Assembly: GCA_023079485.1 (NCBI GenBank)
Contig: CM041103.1
Span: forward strand, 10,846,503-10,910,502
Source of the DNA: Archilochus colubris
Lineage: Eukaryota > Chordata > Aves > Apodiformes > Trochilidae
Reading direction: 5' to 3'
DNA length: 64,000 nucleotides
This document shows positions 12,869-27,800 of the stretch, in pieces. The notes below the pieces were generated by a model, which was not told the DNA's origin, ran no database searches, and was given only the letters and a program-made list of their open reading frames with translations. Position numbers and translations under genes: made by a program. Each line of letters starts with the position of its first letter. Position 1 is the first letter of the stretch.

Positions 12869-15800
12869 GTAAGGGGAAGACAGCCTTCAGCACAGAACCT
12901 TCCTGCCCTGTCCCCAGGCCCTGGCGGGTTTAAGTTTCCTGAAATTACTTTCAGGCAAGGTGGGAGTGTGTGGGCACACAGAGGGACGTTTGGCTTAATC
13001 CCTGACTGTTAGATAATAATAGTACTGAACCATGCTATGTTCTGTATCCAGCACTAACCAGAAAAAAGGACCAAGAGTCACAGTATTGTGCACTGATGTA
13101 TCCAACAAATGGACAAAAATGTTGTTACAGCCTGTTTGTTTCTAAAATCAATGCAGATCCAAAAATAGCCAATAGCATCATGTCCCTCTAAACTTGGACT
13201 TGAAAAAGGGGTCAGAGTTTACAAGTTTGTCCAAGAATAAGAGTCTTGAGGGGTTGTGTAACCTCACAGAGCACTTAGACTGCAAAATGAAGTGGACTGC
13301 AACTGAGTAATGGGCAGGTGGATTTTGATATCAATTTTGACTGTGTGGGAGTCTTTGCTTGGAAACAAGAGAGGGTTTTTTGTTTATACACACACCCCAT
13401 GAGTAAAATCTCTGGTTCAAAGAGAACTGCATCAGTCTAAAAGAGTGGAATGAAAAACTCTTGCTGTGGTGGGCTCCCAGGTGTTCAGCATCAGCTGTTC
13501 ACACTCACAGACTACAGCTCATTCTGAGTTTTGCACTTCAAATTCTTAACATGCAAATCACTTGAAACCTCTTTACTGCACAGAATAATCTGACACTGCT
13601 GCTGGAATCAGAAATGACCAGGTAAACGAAGGCCCCCAGCTCCTGTTACTTACACCTTTTATTTAATTTTTTTAATGAGGAACCTGAAATTCTGGCCACA
13701 TTTAGGCAGATTATGGGAATTCCATGACTGCAGGACACTGACAGCAGATTGTTCCCTTGGGTCTGGGCTGTGCATGGCTTCCCCATGCTGTTCTGTACTA
13801 GGGACAGTTCATTTCAGTGTAGTGGTAATGGAAACATCAGAACAGCTCAGTCTACTGATGGCTAAACAAAGCAGAAAAGGCTTTTTCCATTCTTTTTCCC
13901 ATTTTTGGCTCTGCAGACCAGATCACAGTGTTCTCGTTCAGTTTCCTTTGATCCTTACACAAGCAAAAATTTTATTTGACTTCAGCAGGAATCAGCCTGA
14001 GAGAAAAAAATCAGCAAATTTAATGGATGTTTTTCTAGTTTGGTCCTGATGTAACTGAGCAGTCTGGTGAAACAGGATGAGTTCAGGACCGAGTTGTTCC
14101 TTTTATTTACTGCTGTTTATTTTGAATGTGGTGCTGGATATTGCCTTCCAGCCCAGCAAGGTTTTGGGTAGCACAGCTAAGGTGCAGCAGTGACAAAGGC
14201 AGAACAGAAAAGCAGTCTGTTGCTGTGGCCAAACTGCCAGGCTCCCAACTATTGTTGGTTTCTAAGGTTACTGGAATTGCCTGAGCCTAAAAGAATGTCT
14301 TTGTAGCTCTTTTTGAAATCCTTTGTGATGCCTGCAGAACTGGGGGAAGGGAAGAGGTGGACAGTTCAAATCTGCCACATCCTGCTAATTCCAGGACCAA
14401 ACAGGGTTGAAACTGCCCTTCCCTATGTGTGGTCACTAAAAAGGATGACCAGATTCAGATCTGGTCTATGGCAGGAAAAGATTTTCCAGCTGTTTATTAT
14501 TTTTATTCATGCTCTCTTGCTATCCCCTCCCAAGCATATGAGCTATGTTCTGCTCTCTGGGACACAAATATAAAGAGGTGCACAAAGCATTTAAATTCCT
14601 TTGTGATTCCAAATGTATGGTTATTTTTTAAAAGTTCTGCATTCACTTCATGCAGCTGCAGACAGCCTCTGTAGCATTTCTATTAGATGGACAGGAGAAC
14701 TGCAACACCAATTGGGTCATTAAAATGACTCTTGAGAAGGCATTGCTGGAACATCCTGGAATCTGGGGGAAATGGAAATAGGTGAGCTTAGGAACCAACT
14801 GCTCTGTTCTTACAGTCAGGTTTTTGTCCTGTTATTACTCTGCTTAGAAAATTGCACTGCAGCTACTGCTGGTGTTTGTGGCAGGGACAGCAGCACAGTG
14901 CAGGGAGATGCCTGTTTGCCATGAGCTGTCTCTCAGAAATGTAACAGGTATCATGGGATCATTCCTGCAGTTCCTTGGATTTCATACAGCATCTGAACCA
15001 CATTTCAGCTGAATACTTTCAAATGGAAATCACTGACAGAAGGAGCTGTAATAGGTTAGGTATTAAGAAACACTGAATAGTTTCCCTTAGCTTTATGCAC
15101 AGTGTCTGTGACATGGCTGAGGGGAGAGGTGGTTAGGGAGCCTTTGAAGAGATTGCTGAACAGGTTAGACTGAACACAGGGACACTGAGTCCCTGGCTCT
15201 GTGGCTGGTGCACAAGATACATGGGGGAATGACTTCCCAGCTCCAAGATGCTTTTAGTTCATCTGTAAAACCAAGACAGTCCTACCGAGTTTCCTTCTCA
15301 GTGCTTCCACATAGTGCTACAGAGGGAAGGGAAACCCTACAGATGTTGTAACAGTGTGTTCATGATAGGCATAGAGCCCTCTTTTCTTGAGGCTTTAAGG
15401 CTCTGAAACTAGTTGGAGAAGTTGCCAAGTACTGGTAAGAGTCCTAGAGAAGAGCTGCAGCAGAACCTTGGCCACCTCTGGGCTGTCTTTAGAAGCAGCA
15501 GGGCTGGGGCAGGAGGTGCCTGCAGCTGAAAGGCTCTCCTAGGGCTCACTGTTTATCAGGGACAGATCAGGAGAAAGGCCTGAGTTAATATTCTTTTTGC
15601 TTTTTAAAATGATTCTGATTCCCTTTGCATTTCTAGAGTTGTTGGAGGGCATATTTCAAGACTGGGCTAATCTGTGGCATAACACCTCTGAAAAACAACC
15701 TAATTGCAAGCAGTTTATAGCTCAGGGGTTAGGGAAACAATGCTCTTTTTCTCTCTCTCTCCTGCCCTCTCTCCTCCCCAGTCCTCTCCCAAATAAAGCT

Positions 15801-18800
15801 GCCATGCAGGGAAGCACAGAAGCTCCCAGGCTCTCCTGTCAGAAATAGAGCCCCAGCTCTAATTCAGAATATCTGCTGACTCCTCTGCTCCAGAGTGAGG
15901 ACTATTTTTGCTCAGTGACTCTGCTCAGCTCTGCACACTGTGAAGCCTGAAGGCTCTCACTGTTGGAATTGCTTCTCTTGCTGCTGGGCTCTTTTCTCTC
16001 TTTGAAAACCTATATTTAAAACAAGAATAATGACTGCTTGTAAAATCCTTTAGTTGTGGAGGAGATTAAAGTAACAACAATGCAGTGTTTATGGCGTTGG
16101 GCCACAGCTGAAGCCCCCGTGCAGGTGGAAGGCAGTCAGCCCGTGGTGCTGCGCAGCGTCAGGGGACTGCTGTGTGTGGAGCTGGCAGACACACAGGTAG
16201 GTGCTGTGCTGACCCTCTGTCACCATTCTGAGGGGTAAGGAAACTCTGAACCCCCACCCCAGCTTGTGCTATTCCTGTTCCTTTGTTATTGTTCCTCTCA
16301 TCAGTTGCCAGACAGATTTTTATCGTAGAAAAGGGTGGCTAGTGTGGAGCAGGCTCTGCTCTGGAGCTGGGCTAATGCTGTTCTGTGTAAGGATTTTTCT
16401 AGGAAATGCTGGAGTGCGTGGTTTTGGGTAGCAGTCCTAGAGGTTGATTAGCACCTGTAGCTTAATACTGAAAATGATGTATAAATGGTTAAAACATAGT
16501 GGATTGAGACTGGGAAAAGAGGCACTGGAACTGAGAATTAGAAACTGCAGGACAAGAAACCATACAGACAGAAGATGTATTTAGTCTCTGTAGTGGTCTC
16601 CAGTGGTTAAAAGTTGCTCTGAAAATGGACCTCAAAAAAAAAAAAAACAACCCTGATCTGTTCCCCTTGAAAGTTGGAGTTGGGAATGGGAGGAGGACTG
16701 GGAGAAGGGAACAGAGCATTGTCCCTATTCTAGGCTGCTGGAAGAAGTTTTTTTCCAGAGCTTCTTACTAGGTTCCAGGCTTGGGGCATGTCTACCAGAA
16801 AAAAAAAAAAAAAGTATTAAGAAAACCTTCCTTGTCTTATTTTACTTGTTCTACTATAGAAAAAAAACTCCTTTCTGTCTTTACCGTCATTCTTCCCAGA
16901 AACATCACTATTATATTTGTTCCTGATGTAACTTGTCACTATCTTAAAAGGTAACTTAAGAACATAGTCATCTCCTTATCATCTTCTGAAACATGTCTGA
17001 ACCAGCCCTGCTCACCACGCAGCAGGGGTTCCAGTCAATCAAGTTTGGAAAGCTGTTTTTAGAGGAGATAACTGTTGTGCACAGGGAGGGGCAAATCCTG
17101 CCCCAGGGCTTGCTGGCTGTGAGCAGAGCTTTGCCACCAGGGAGCCTTGGAGCAGGTGAAGCACTCAGAGAATCATAGGATGGCTTGTGTGGGAAGGGAC
17201 CTCAAAGACCACCGACCATCAAAGGTACCAACCCCCCTGGCATGGGCAGTCCTGTGCCTGGGTCTGGTTTACAGCTGTTCCACTTGGGGAATGTATTTGA
17301 CTCCCAGTCTATACATGTTTTGGTCACAGCTCCTGTTTGTGCAGCTTGTCTCATCCCCCAGTTAGCACTGAGGCCAAAGCCTCATGTCCTATAAGCAGGA
17401 ACGTTCCTGAGCACTTGGTACACTGGGGAGCAGAGCAGGAAAGGCTCATGCTTTGAGCAGGAATTGTCTGTCCTGCTGCCCCTGGGCAGGATGAGGCAGT
17501 GCCACAGGGTTGATAGGATCAGACCATGGCAGATGTTCTTACTTGGATGGCCTGTGATCCACCTTGTAGCAGATCATGCTGATCAGTCATTGAGTGTGGG
17601 GTTTACGTGTGTCCATCCCTACTGGGGGAACAGAAGTAGCAGCTCTGCCTAACCCTGTCATGTTTCCATAGCTGTATCCTCTCATCTTTTTTTTTCTGTC
17701 ACATATCTGTGTGCACAGGCTGTGAGGACTTTGGCCCTTTGCTGGGGATTTCCACGGGTCTGACAGCAGAAGCCCTGCCTGGGCTGCCAGATAGCAGATC
17801 CTGAATGTGCTAATTGTCTGTATGCAAACTAACTCTGTCCTGCAGGCTTCCTGGACCTAAAACTGCATTGCCATGTTCCAGCTGAATGCCCCTCCCCAAA
17901 GTAAGCAGCTCTTGGAAAATATTCTCTACTACTGCCAGGGTTCCCTTCCCTGCCAGGGGGTCGAGGTGGCCCTTGCAGCTGTGGTCACGGGGAATGGCTC
18001 AGAGCAGGAGGTCAGCAAAGGGCTCACGCTGCCCTGAGGATCTGCAGTGTAACACTCCAACTACATCTGTCCTTGCCCAGCAGAGCAGTAGGTGACAGCA
18101 GCTGTCCTGTTCACGGGGGGCAAACTCACAGGAATGCCCTGAGACTGTCAGCTTCCCCACCCCACATGCTGGGTGAGAGAGGAGACAGTGAAGAGGGAGA
18201 TGTTGGGTGAAACCATAGCCTGGGTGTACTCACAGATTAATGCAAGCTAACGAGCTTATGTGAGAGGCTTTCCAGAATGCCCATGAAATCTCCAGAAATG
18301 GAATAATACATTTTTTCAACATGTTCTTCACTAGACATCAGAACACCAAAGCAAAATAACAACTAGCAGGCACAAGATGTTCTTGAGAGCATCCTTACAT
18401 GCCTTGCTTGGAGCTATCAGTGGGAATTTAAGCACCTTATGTAATGGGCTTTCTCTTCCAGCAACTGCTGCTGTATGGCAGGACGGGTGGTAAGGGAAGG
18501 TATTGATTTAAGAGGAGGCATCTGGGGCCTTGACAACTGTCCAGCTCCATAGGAAGAGCCATGTCTACTAGGTTGAGGAGCAGGTCAGACTGATTTTGCA
18601 GAGTGCTAGCAGCAGTATTAGCTCCGTAAGCTCATCTGTAGGGAGGAATCTTCACCAAAAATAACACATCCACTGTGTTAGATACCAGCATTTTTGACAT
18701 GTTTCAGAGGTTTAAGTTGGACACCAGACAAGATTAAAGACCTCCTTACAACACGGTGAACTCTTCACCCTGACTAATTGAGCCTAACCTTTGGATGGCT

Positions 18801-21800
18801 TCTACAGCTTACTTTTCTCTCTTTTAAACACACATACCCTGAAGTGCACAGTCTGTTTGTCTGATGAGCAGGAGGGCTTTGTAGAAAAGTCCTCTTGCCT
18901 GTTGGAGAGAGGAATGATTTCCTGCTTTAGGCTTTTTATCATCACATTTGCTGAGCAACGTGTGGTGAGTAAGGCTTCAGAATTTGTTGGCAGTTTTGAG
19001 GTGCTGAAAGATTGAAAACAGGTTCTGTCCCCTCCTGCTTGCTCTTTTTTTTCTTTTTTTGTTTTTAATCTGACCATATTATTGGAATAGTATCCTGCTG
19101 CTGTCAAGGCAAGGTGTGCCCAGGGAGATGGTTCTGATCTTGGCCCTGATGCAAGCCTTTAAGCTGCATTTTTTTAAAGCCCCAACGCCCACGGAGAGCA
19201 GGTAAGGAGCCACACTTCTCACCCCCAGTGCTGAGGAGTGCAATTACCCTTTTGCAAGGGCCCAGAGCTTCACTTGCACTGCTGGGGTTGGAGCCCACCC
19301 CATGCTCCTCTGAGACAGACACTGCCAGGGTGCTTTGCAGGGGATATTCTCCCCTCCAACTCCACAGCTGAGCCAGAGCATCCCCAGCAACTGAACTGCT
19401 GTAAGAGCTATCCTGAACTAGTGACCCTCATCATGATCACATGGGCTGGAGGCTAACACAGAGCTTCATCACACCAGGCCAATCTTGCAGGGATCAGGTT
19501 GACCAGTTTTAGATTAAGCCACCACATATGTGCAGCACATGAGTGGCTGTTTAAAGAAAGCCTCTTACTTCCCCTTCTTCCCCCCCCCTTTTAAGGCTTA
19601 TTTCTTTAGTCACGTGTCATGGGGGCTGGCAGCAGGTTCAGAAAGTCTGAGCTCTCCCAGCTCAAGGTCATTGGGATTGTTTAAATATAATCTCCTTTTC
19701 TGTACTTATACTTTCCTACAACTTGCTATTCTGTCTTTCTAAAATTAAACTGTTGAGCAAAAGAGTAGGTTGGGCTTTGCATGCAGGGCTGGGGAGGGGT
19801 CAGGCTAGCAGCAGGCTGTATCCTTTGTCAGGGTTTGTGCCTGTGTGAGGTGATACCAGGGATCCAGAGCACTGGACACCATCAGACTCACAAGAAAAGG
19901 TGGTCCTGGAGTTTAAGCATCGGGCTGCTGTGGGACAAAGATGACAGCAAAGTTCTTTCTGCTTGTCCACCCCTCTGGGAATGACAAAAGGACCTGTAAG
20001 ACTCTGAACATCACTGTGCAGGACTTAGGCCCACTCTGCAAATATTGGAAGACCCCATCCTTGGGCAGCTCTAGTGGTTGTGAGTTCACACAACTTTGCT
20101 TTCCCAAGGAAAAAAACCCTTCCACTTACTGATTGACTCACTAATAGCTCTAATAAGTTACTGGTTACACTGGAGTCATGGGAAGGATGGGAAAGTGAGG
20201 TGACACTGGGTAACATGGCTTAGGAGCTTGTTCTGGGACCTGGAGTGAGGCTGCTGCTGAAGGCAATGGCTGTATGCTCTGGGTTGTTTTCTTAGTGGGG
20301 AGTGGTGGGGACATGGCTGTAATCCCCCCTTCTCAAGGACTGTGTAAAAGCATGAAATGGGCTAAATATTCTTGTCGGGGACCTTGGCTTTCCCATATGC
20401 TCCATGGGAAGCATCACCTTCCCTGCTCCAGAGCACAGGGGCACCCATGCTGGTGCCAGCCTTTCTTCCTGCTCTGCTGTCACTCATTCCATGGCTGTGT
20501 GCCCTGTCACTGTCCCTCCAAGGCTGACGTGCACCCCAGAACCACCCTTGTGATGCTGCTGAACAAAGATGCTTCTGTGAACTGCCTGCGTGCAGGGGAG
20601 AGGAATTCAGAGGGTGCCGGGGAAACCACTCATGTAAGACTTGGTTTAATCCTATTGTCATCAGCCTGGTTTGGCTGGGGGTGTGTGTGAGCGAACTTGT
20701 ACTGGCTTCAGGAGGGAATATTTGTGTTGTAGAAACCCATCCCAGCTTCAGCTCAGATGATCTCAGTTTGTTTTGTCCTCTGGAGTGTGCTATCAGGTTA
20801 GAGTCCCCGGGGAGCAGAGCTGGTACTGCCTTTTCATTGGAGTCTTTGTGCTCCCAGCATTTTTTCCATGTGGAAGTCAGTCAAGAACAAGCTTTCTGGG
20901 GCACTCTTACTCCTGCAGCTGGGTGGTGCAGGTGTGCAGAAAAAGGAACAATACTGCCCAGTGCCAGGTGGAACAGCTGTGCTTTTGTTATTCTAATAGG
21001 AATTACAGAAGAAACTTCATTGAACTCTGGTTCTACTATGGACCTGCTTTGTGCTGCTCATTTAAATTCTTTGCCTCTCCCTGATCAGCTGTGTGTTGTG
21101 CTTCATCCGGTTCAGGGCATGTGACACCAGATGCAGGATGCATTTCTTAGGCTGCTGCCATTTAGTAATTTTTTGTTTTTCTTTGCTCCATGCAACAGTT
21201 CCTAAAAATGGAAACTTAAGTGATTCCTCTTTGTGTTACCACCTACAGAGCTCCAAAGCTGGGGGCTGTTTCTAGCACTGTCACAGTTAAGTCATGCCTC
21301 AGATCTCAATGGCCTGAGTGTGGATTAAGAAAGATGTGATTGTTAAAGGCCATTCAGCAACATTCAGATGTGATTTATAGTCGGAAGTGGGGTTTATGAA
21401 TCTAGAGGATTTCAAGCTTTTTGTTTCCAAACAGTGAGACACACTTCTGAGCTTCCCCTTCAAATAGAAGTTGAAAGCCTTTTATATAACACAGTTCCAG
21501 GAGTTGAAACTTTAGGAAGGAGGCCAAGGATTGTGAAACTTGTGATATCATTGTGAGAGTAGGCAGCACTGAGGTTTGTTTAGGCAAAACTTTCAGGGAA
21601 ATTCCTGGGTATCAGGGCTAAATATCCTGGTTTTGTTTATTTACCACAATTGCTGCAGACTTGCACTGGGAACATTTGAATGGGGGAGGAGAGAGGCAAC
21701 ACAGCTCAGTTCTGTGTCAGGAAATACCACATCATGTCATGCTTTTGAGCCTCTCCTGACTTTTGTGTCAGCCTGATTTAAACCTTATCACTCTGGAGGC

Positions 21801-24800
21801 TTGGGTGCATTAAGAAGTACAAGGAGTTCTGCACAAATATCTTGCCAAGCAAGATACAGCAAGGCTGGTTCTCTAACGAAGGAAAAATTGCTTGAGGAGG
21901 AGGTCACTATCTCTTTGTCAAAACATTTCTTTTTGTTAAAGAAGTAATTTTCCTCACTGTTCTTATTTTCCACTTCCCTGCTGAAAAGCAAAAATCCTTA
22001 TCTGACGTTTTTTCAGGTTTCAGGCCTGCTTTGTTTCTGACTGCTGTTTCAATGCAAAAGTTAAGCTTTCATTAGTACCTTTTCAAAAACAGCGAGTGAA
22101 AACTTTCCACAAGGGGAGAAGAAGAATTTGTTCACCTCTAATCCTAACTTAGATACCAAAGAATGACGATAACATCCTTGTGATGCGGAACACACTTGTC
22201 TCATGCTGCAGGGAGGAGAGAACAGCTGCTGAGCACTGCTGAGATCTGCTACATGGTCATTACTGACCCAGTGGGCCCTAGGAAAGGCACTGCCAAAATG
22301 AGTAAATCCTGAGTCAGAGCAGGCAGTGAGAAGTGGCACTATTTAAAGTACATCAGACTAACAAGTGACAGCCTTATCTATAGATGTGCATCAAAAGTAT
22401 CATCCTGTTTTTCTGCAGAGAATACCAGAGGAGCTCACCTTAGATGCCTTACTAGAAATGAATGAGTCAAAGGTGAAAGAAACAATGAAGAGATGTGGTG
22501 CCAGAGATGAGGAGTGCTCCAGACTCAACGGGGCACTGAGCTGCTTACGGAAGGTGACTGAATCAGGTACAGACTGCCCTGTTGTTCAGTGGGATTAGGT
22601 TCTCCCCAGCCTGGCCCCTTTCCTGCTTCCTTTCATATGAGACAATCTACAAAAACCTCTGGAGAATGTCTCTGGGTATATCCTGCAACCAGTATCAGGG
22701 TATGGCTCTTGGATGTACATGAAGTTGCAGTGATCAAGCCCAGCTAGAGCTGAGAGATCCAGCTTGGACCTGGTTTAGAGAGCATGCCAAATAAATAAAT
22801 AGAAATAAATGTATGGAGAAATATCCTCTCCTACTCAACAGACAATATCCTTATTCCCTCTGTGTTCAGAGTTGTGTCTAATGCTCCAGTTAATCCTCTG
22901 TCATTCAGGACACATATCCTTGACCAAACGAATGCAACCAGATTTCTTGTAGCTAATCCTGTCCTCAAATATTGCCTGTGCAGAGAGAAGATGTAATTCT
23001 GTTTGGCATTACTTTCCTGAGGAGCCTGAGTATTGTTCAGCTCTATGCTTTAGAAGATAAAACCACTGCTCTGTCAAGCCTTTACCACTGCATAGCTCAG
23101 ATTGATTCACTGCTCTTTAAAACTGCTGGCCTCCTGCTGGTTTTCTTCGACTGCTGGAGTTGATAGAATCATTAGCCAAATTCCAGTAGCAGATTCAAGA
23201 GCTAGGAAAAAAACCAATTTACCTTGAAGCTATGTGTAATTAGAAATATGTGTGTTCAGCATGTAAATGGATCTGAGCAAGTTTTTTAAAATCAGCCAAA
23301 TACTGGATTCCCAGAGGTCTCTTTCACCATCTCCCCCTGTCACCCTCCCTAGGCTACTTTCAAAGGCACTGTCAAATCTGTAGGAGTGTTTCTCTCAGCA
23401 TGCTGGTGCTAACATGCATCACATCTTTCTTTGTGGCAATTATCAATCTGTGACTGAAAGGTGACGTTTCCTCTTGGTATTATGACAGTTCAAATAATTT
23501 GCAAATGATAAAGATTAGTTAATGGAAAAGTCAGCAAACAGCCCAGTTTCCTATTTCCTTTTTTCTAATCTTTCATGTCCTGCATTGTAAAATGTTCTCC
23601 ATCCAAACAGTGGCACAACCAGCCATTGTTCAGAAGTCACAGCATTCACTTCTTACCAAAAACTTACATTTTTTTAAATCCAGGTACATCATCTTTTTTC
23701 AAGCATGACTGGTCAACAGGATATCAGAGCCTGAAGCTTTGACTTTTCACCTTGATATAAGTCATTATAGACATACTTAAAATTAAGCCAGAGAGCTATC
23801 CTGATGAATTAAGCCTCTGAAATGATCCCAATAGCCTGTGCTTTGCAGCCTGCAGGCCTTTGTACCTTTCCCCACACCTCACAGCCTAAAGCACAAGTGG
23901 TATGTGTACACACAGTGCTTTTTCTTCTGATCAACCACTAACATTGCTATGGTTCCTGAACAGGTGGGGAGTTCAAAGATGATGTTCTGATGAACCTTCC
24001 TGAGGCACGACGGGAGAACAGCTCCAGCACCCCCCCTGACTCCTCTGCACCCCCTGCCCTGCAGCCCCCCCGGGGCAGCACCCAGCACCCACGCTCCCTC
24101 TCAGTGTCTACAGCCCCAGCTCCTGACTCTCTTGCCTCGAGCCACGGACCTTCTATCTATGCAGAAAACCTCCTGGACCCTTTTGCATTCCCCACACAGA
24201 GTGGCAGGTTAACACCAAGGACTCCTCACAGCATCACCATCACCCCACCAGCCACTCCTCAAACCAAGAGACGGCACAAGCTGAAGCCACCACGGACCCC
24301 TCCTCCCCCCTGCCGGAAGGTTTTTCAGCTGCTCCCCAACTTTCCAACCCTCACAAGGAGCAAGTCCCACGAATCACAGCTGGGAAACAGGATAGATGAA
24401 GTTCCACCAATAAAGTAAGCATGACGCTTGCTCCTTGCCCACGGGCACGGCGGGCTGTGTTTCATTCAGTGCTCCAATTCTCCCTCTGTGACAGAGCTGC
24501 CCTCCAGCGGCCTGGCCATGGTTTCACTGCAGTCTCAGAATCTGTATCAGTGGGATATTCTCAAATAACCACAAAACCTGTGACAGGAAAGGGTTAATTA
24601 TACACGTGAGGCCTTGTAAGCCATACAGTATTCTGTATGTTCACTCACAGGCTGGAGCTGGAACTCTATCCAGCAAATACTACCATTTGCAGGAAAATAC
24701 TAGCTCTGAAGAGACTTGAGGAGCCTGTGTAAAACCAAAGATGTTTGTAAACCTGACATCAAACACTGCAGGAATGAGTTTCTGCTCTAGAAAATTGTCT

Positions 24801-27800
24801 ATCCTGCCACATTGATGTAAAGGTCTAAAAGTATATATTTATGTTTTTCTCTCTCTAGGTTCGGTAAGAGATTTTTACATGGCTGTCTTCATTTCCCTGC
24901 TGAGAAGAACCTGTCCTTGTCAGCTGTCTGTGATCATCCCTGTGCACTCTCTGGAAGTCCACAATAGGGCCTTCCATCCCAGAGTTTCTGCTACCTGTAG
25001 CAGCAGCTTGGCCTACTGGAGAATTGCAGGATGTTTTCGTGGTCTTTTCTGTACCTGGTATTTCTTCAGATGACAAAAGAAAGGAAGAGGAATAGTGATG
25101 TTTAAAGGGTCAAAGAAAATTAAGAGTTTTAAGGTGTAATTGCTCGTCTGTGACTTCAGACAAGTCACAGTTAGTGGTGCCTCTTGGCATTGCTGATAAC
25201 TGTGTCTAACCTTCAGTGTCTTTGGATATTTATGATCAAGCATCTCTGCAATGAAGTCAGACAGTTGCAACCTCTGAGAGTCACTTCAGCCTGTGCTCAA
25301 ATGTGGAATGTGTCCTCTGATGCTGATGAGTCTGTCCCTAAGTTCAGGGGCTTACAGGACCAGGATGTGTTTTAATCCAGTGATGTGTCAGTGCCATTTA
25401 GAGTTTCAGCCCTCCCCGTGTGACTGAGTCTGCCTCACGGACACAGTCTGGAGCCTTGGGAGCTGACAGAGATGTGGGCATCCTGAGAAGTCTCTCATCT
25501 CTTTGTAAAATACAGAAGTCCATATAAGGACATTGTAGGACCACACATACATCTAGTGCCCTTTAAAACAAAAATTTTAGGAGTTGCTTTCAGAAATTAA
25601 AAAGCATAAGAAGAAAATTGTGGAAATAAAATGCAAGCAGAAATCTGAGCACTTCTCTGCAGAGAGTGACAAAATTTATGCAATAAATAAAAATGGCATT
25701 AGAATAAATTCAAACAGAAATGAAGAATTTTGGTGCTTTTTGGCATATAGTCATAATGCCTCCTTTAAAATCTGTACTGTAGGCTCTTTTATGTGTCATT
25801 CAACTCCAAACTGTTGTATTAACTAGGACTCTTCAGTAAGGATTTAGTCATTTTAACAGATATTAACAGCTATCTTAAGTGTTGTATAATCTTAGTTCAG
25901 ATGATTGCATTTGGATGGCCACACTAGATCAGCAATATTTCTTGGAAAAGCAACCAGTCGTTCCAGCCTCTTCTTAAAATGCTAAGAATCAAATCCCTTT
26001 AAAAGTTCATTGGAATAATGATAAAAAAGAATCTGGTGCCATCTAGGGTCAAAGAGAGAGACTGGCTTTGTGAGCATTGAGAGTGTCCAGTCCTGAAGTT
26101 CTGCTGATGCCTGCAGATTTGAGTTTTCTGCAGATCTGCAGCAAGGCCATAGGCTTAATTCAGGAAATATGTCAGATTCTTGGCATTTGAGAGGTTTTAG
26201 GAAGTTATGTGGCATAATCACTGGGCTGGCATTTTGAAGTCTAGGTCTAGGCTTGTGAGTCATGTTGCCCTAACCCAACCTCCTGTTCTCCACCAGAACT
26301 CTCCCAAGGATCCCCTCAAATGGTACGAAGAGACTTTGGCTTAGCTGTAACACACAGGTAAGCAACACACAAAGGAAGCAAAGTGAGGGGCCAGCCCAGG
26401 GCAGGATCCTCTCCAGTGCCTTTGTCTCCTGAGAACTAAGATGGGGCATGTGCCTCATTTGCCAAGTTCAGCTCTGAACATACATTTTTCTCTTTCTGCC
26501 CTGTAACTTCCTGCATCCCCTTTCCCAAATCCCAACCAAAACTGGGCTAGCAAGCTGTAATGCCAGACAAACCATCTGTCCAGTTGTCTGGTAAAAGGAC
26601 AACACTCTCACTCCCACCCACCCACCATAAACTGGATGACAGTTCTACGAAGATGTTCAGGTCTTATGAAAATAAGTGATATTCTGTCACCTGGGTATCT
26701 TTGACTGCATGAGTCTTCAGATCTGTAATTGCTGAGCTGCAGCTTTCAGGACCCTGTAGAGATGTGTGTTCATGCTCAGTCTGGCTCCCTGGTCAGAGAC
26801 ACCTGAGCACCTCTTAGCCCTGTTCCAAGAATGCAGAAGCAGCAAGAGGCCAGCAGAGCTGGTTCCAGCTGCCTTTCAGTTGCTTTTGATCATAAAAATG
26901 AGATGTCATTCTGGCCACAGCACCACTGTCCTTTTCAGAAAGAGCTAAAGGAGTACAGCCTGTGTGTAACTACTTACAAATGGTAAACTTCCCTTAGACA
27001 CCAGTTAACACCACTTTAATCTCTTGTCCCTATTTAGGTTCTCTACAAAGTCCTGGTTATCTCAGATTTGCCAAGTCTGTCAGAAAAGTATGATGTTTGG
27101 GGTGAAGTGTAAGTACTGCAGGTGAGCACACAGTGACGATCTTTTTCAGAAGAAGAACTTTGCATTTGATTCATTAAAGTTTGCCTGCAACACAGATCTC
27201 TTGACATGATGCACTCTTAGCAGTGGCATCATTTTTTCATTCAGCTTCTGAAGAGGCAAAGGGGATGCTTTTGCACAGCTGATGCTTAGATTGGCAGCAT
27301 CAGACATGGATGAACCAAATTTATTTCCCTACCACAGGCTTCCTACCTGAGCAGGGGCAAATCTTGTAGTGGGAGCTGCATACCTACCAGCCAGGATTTT
27401 AGTTACTGCTTCTCTATCTGGGTTAGTTTAGAGTGCTGAGATCTGAGTGCTTGCTGTGGTGGGATGAGAGTCAGTGAAGGTAACCATATTAAAAATAAAT
27501 CAGATGCTAAGATATGCATATGGTTCCATTAGCCTAATGACACACATAATAGGATTCTTCATATGAATGCATGCTGCTCTGGGGCCCAGAGCATTCCAGA
27601 ACTTCCTCTGAGATTAGCATAAGAATTACAAATTAAGGGCAGGCTGCTTCTTTTTGGGAAAGAACAAGTTGCTATTTAACATGTAATGTTTCTCTTTCAG
27701 ATTGAAATGTCACAACAAATGTACTAAAGAGGCACCTGCTTGTAGAATATCCTTCCTTCCCAGTGAGTAATTTTCTACAAATTCTTAGCATTTCAATGTA

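Noticed and set aside
16054..16196. Open stretch with acceptor (cctttag) and donor (CACACAG|gtaggt) between KSR1 exons
   Set aside because: 143 nt does not keep the KSR1 frame and read from the required phase it stops quickly. There is no similarity to KSR1. At most a cryptic or poison exon.
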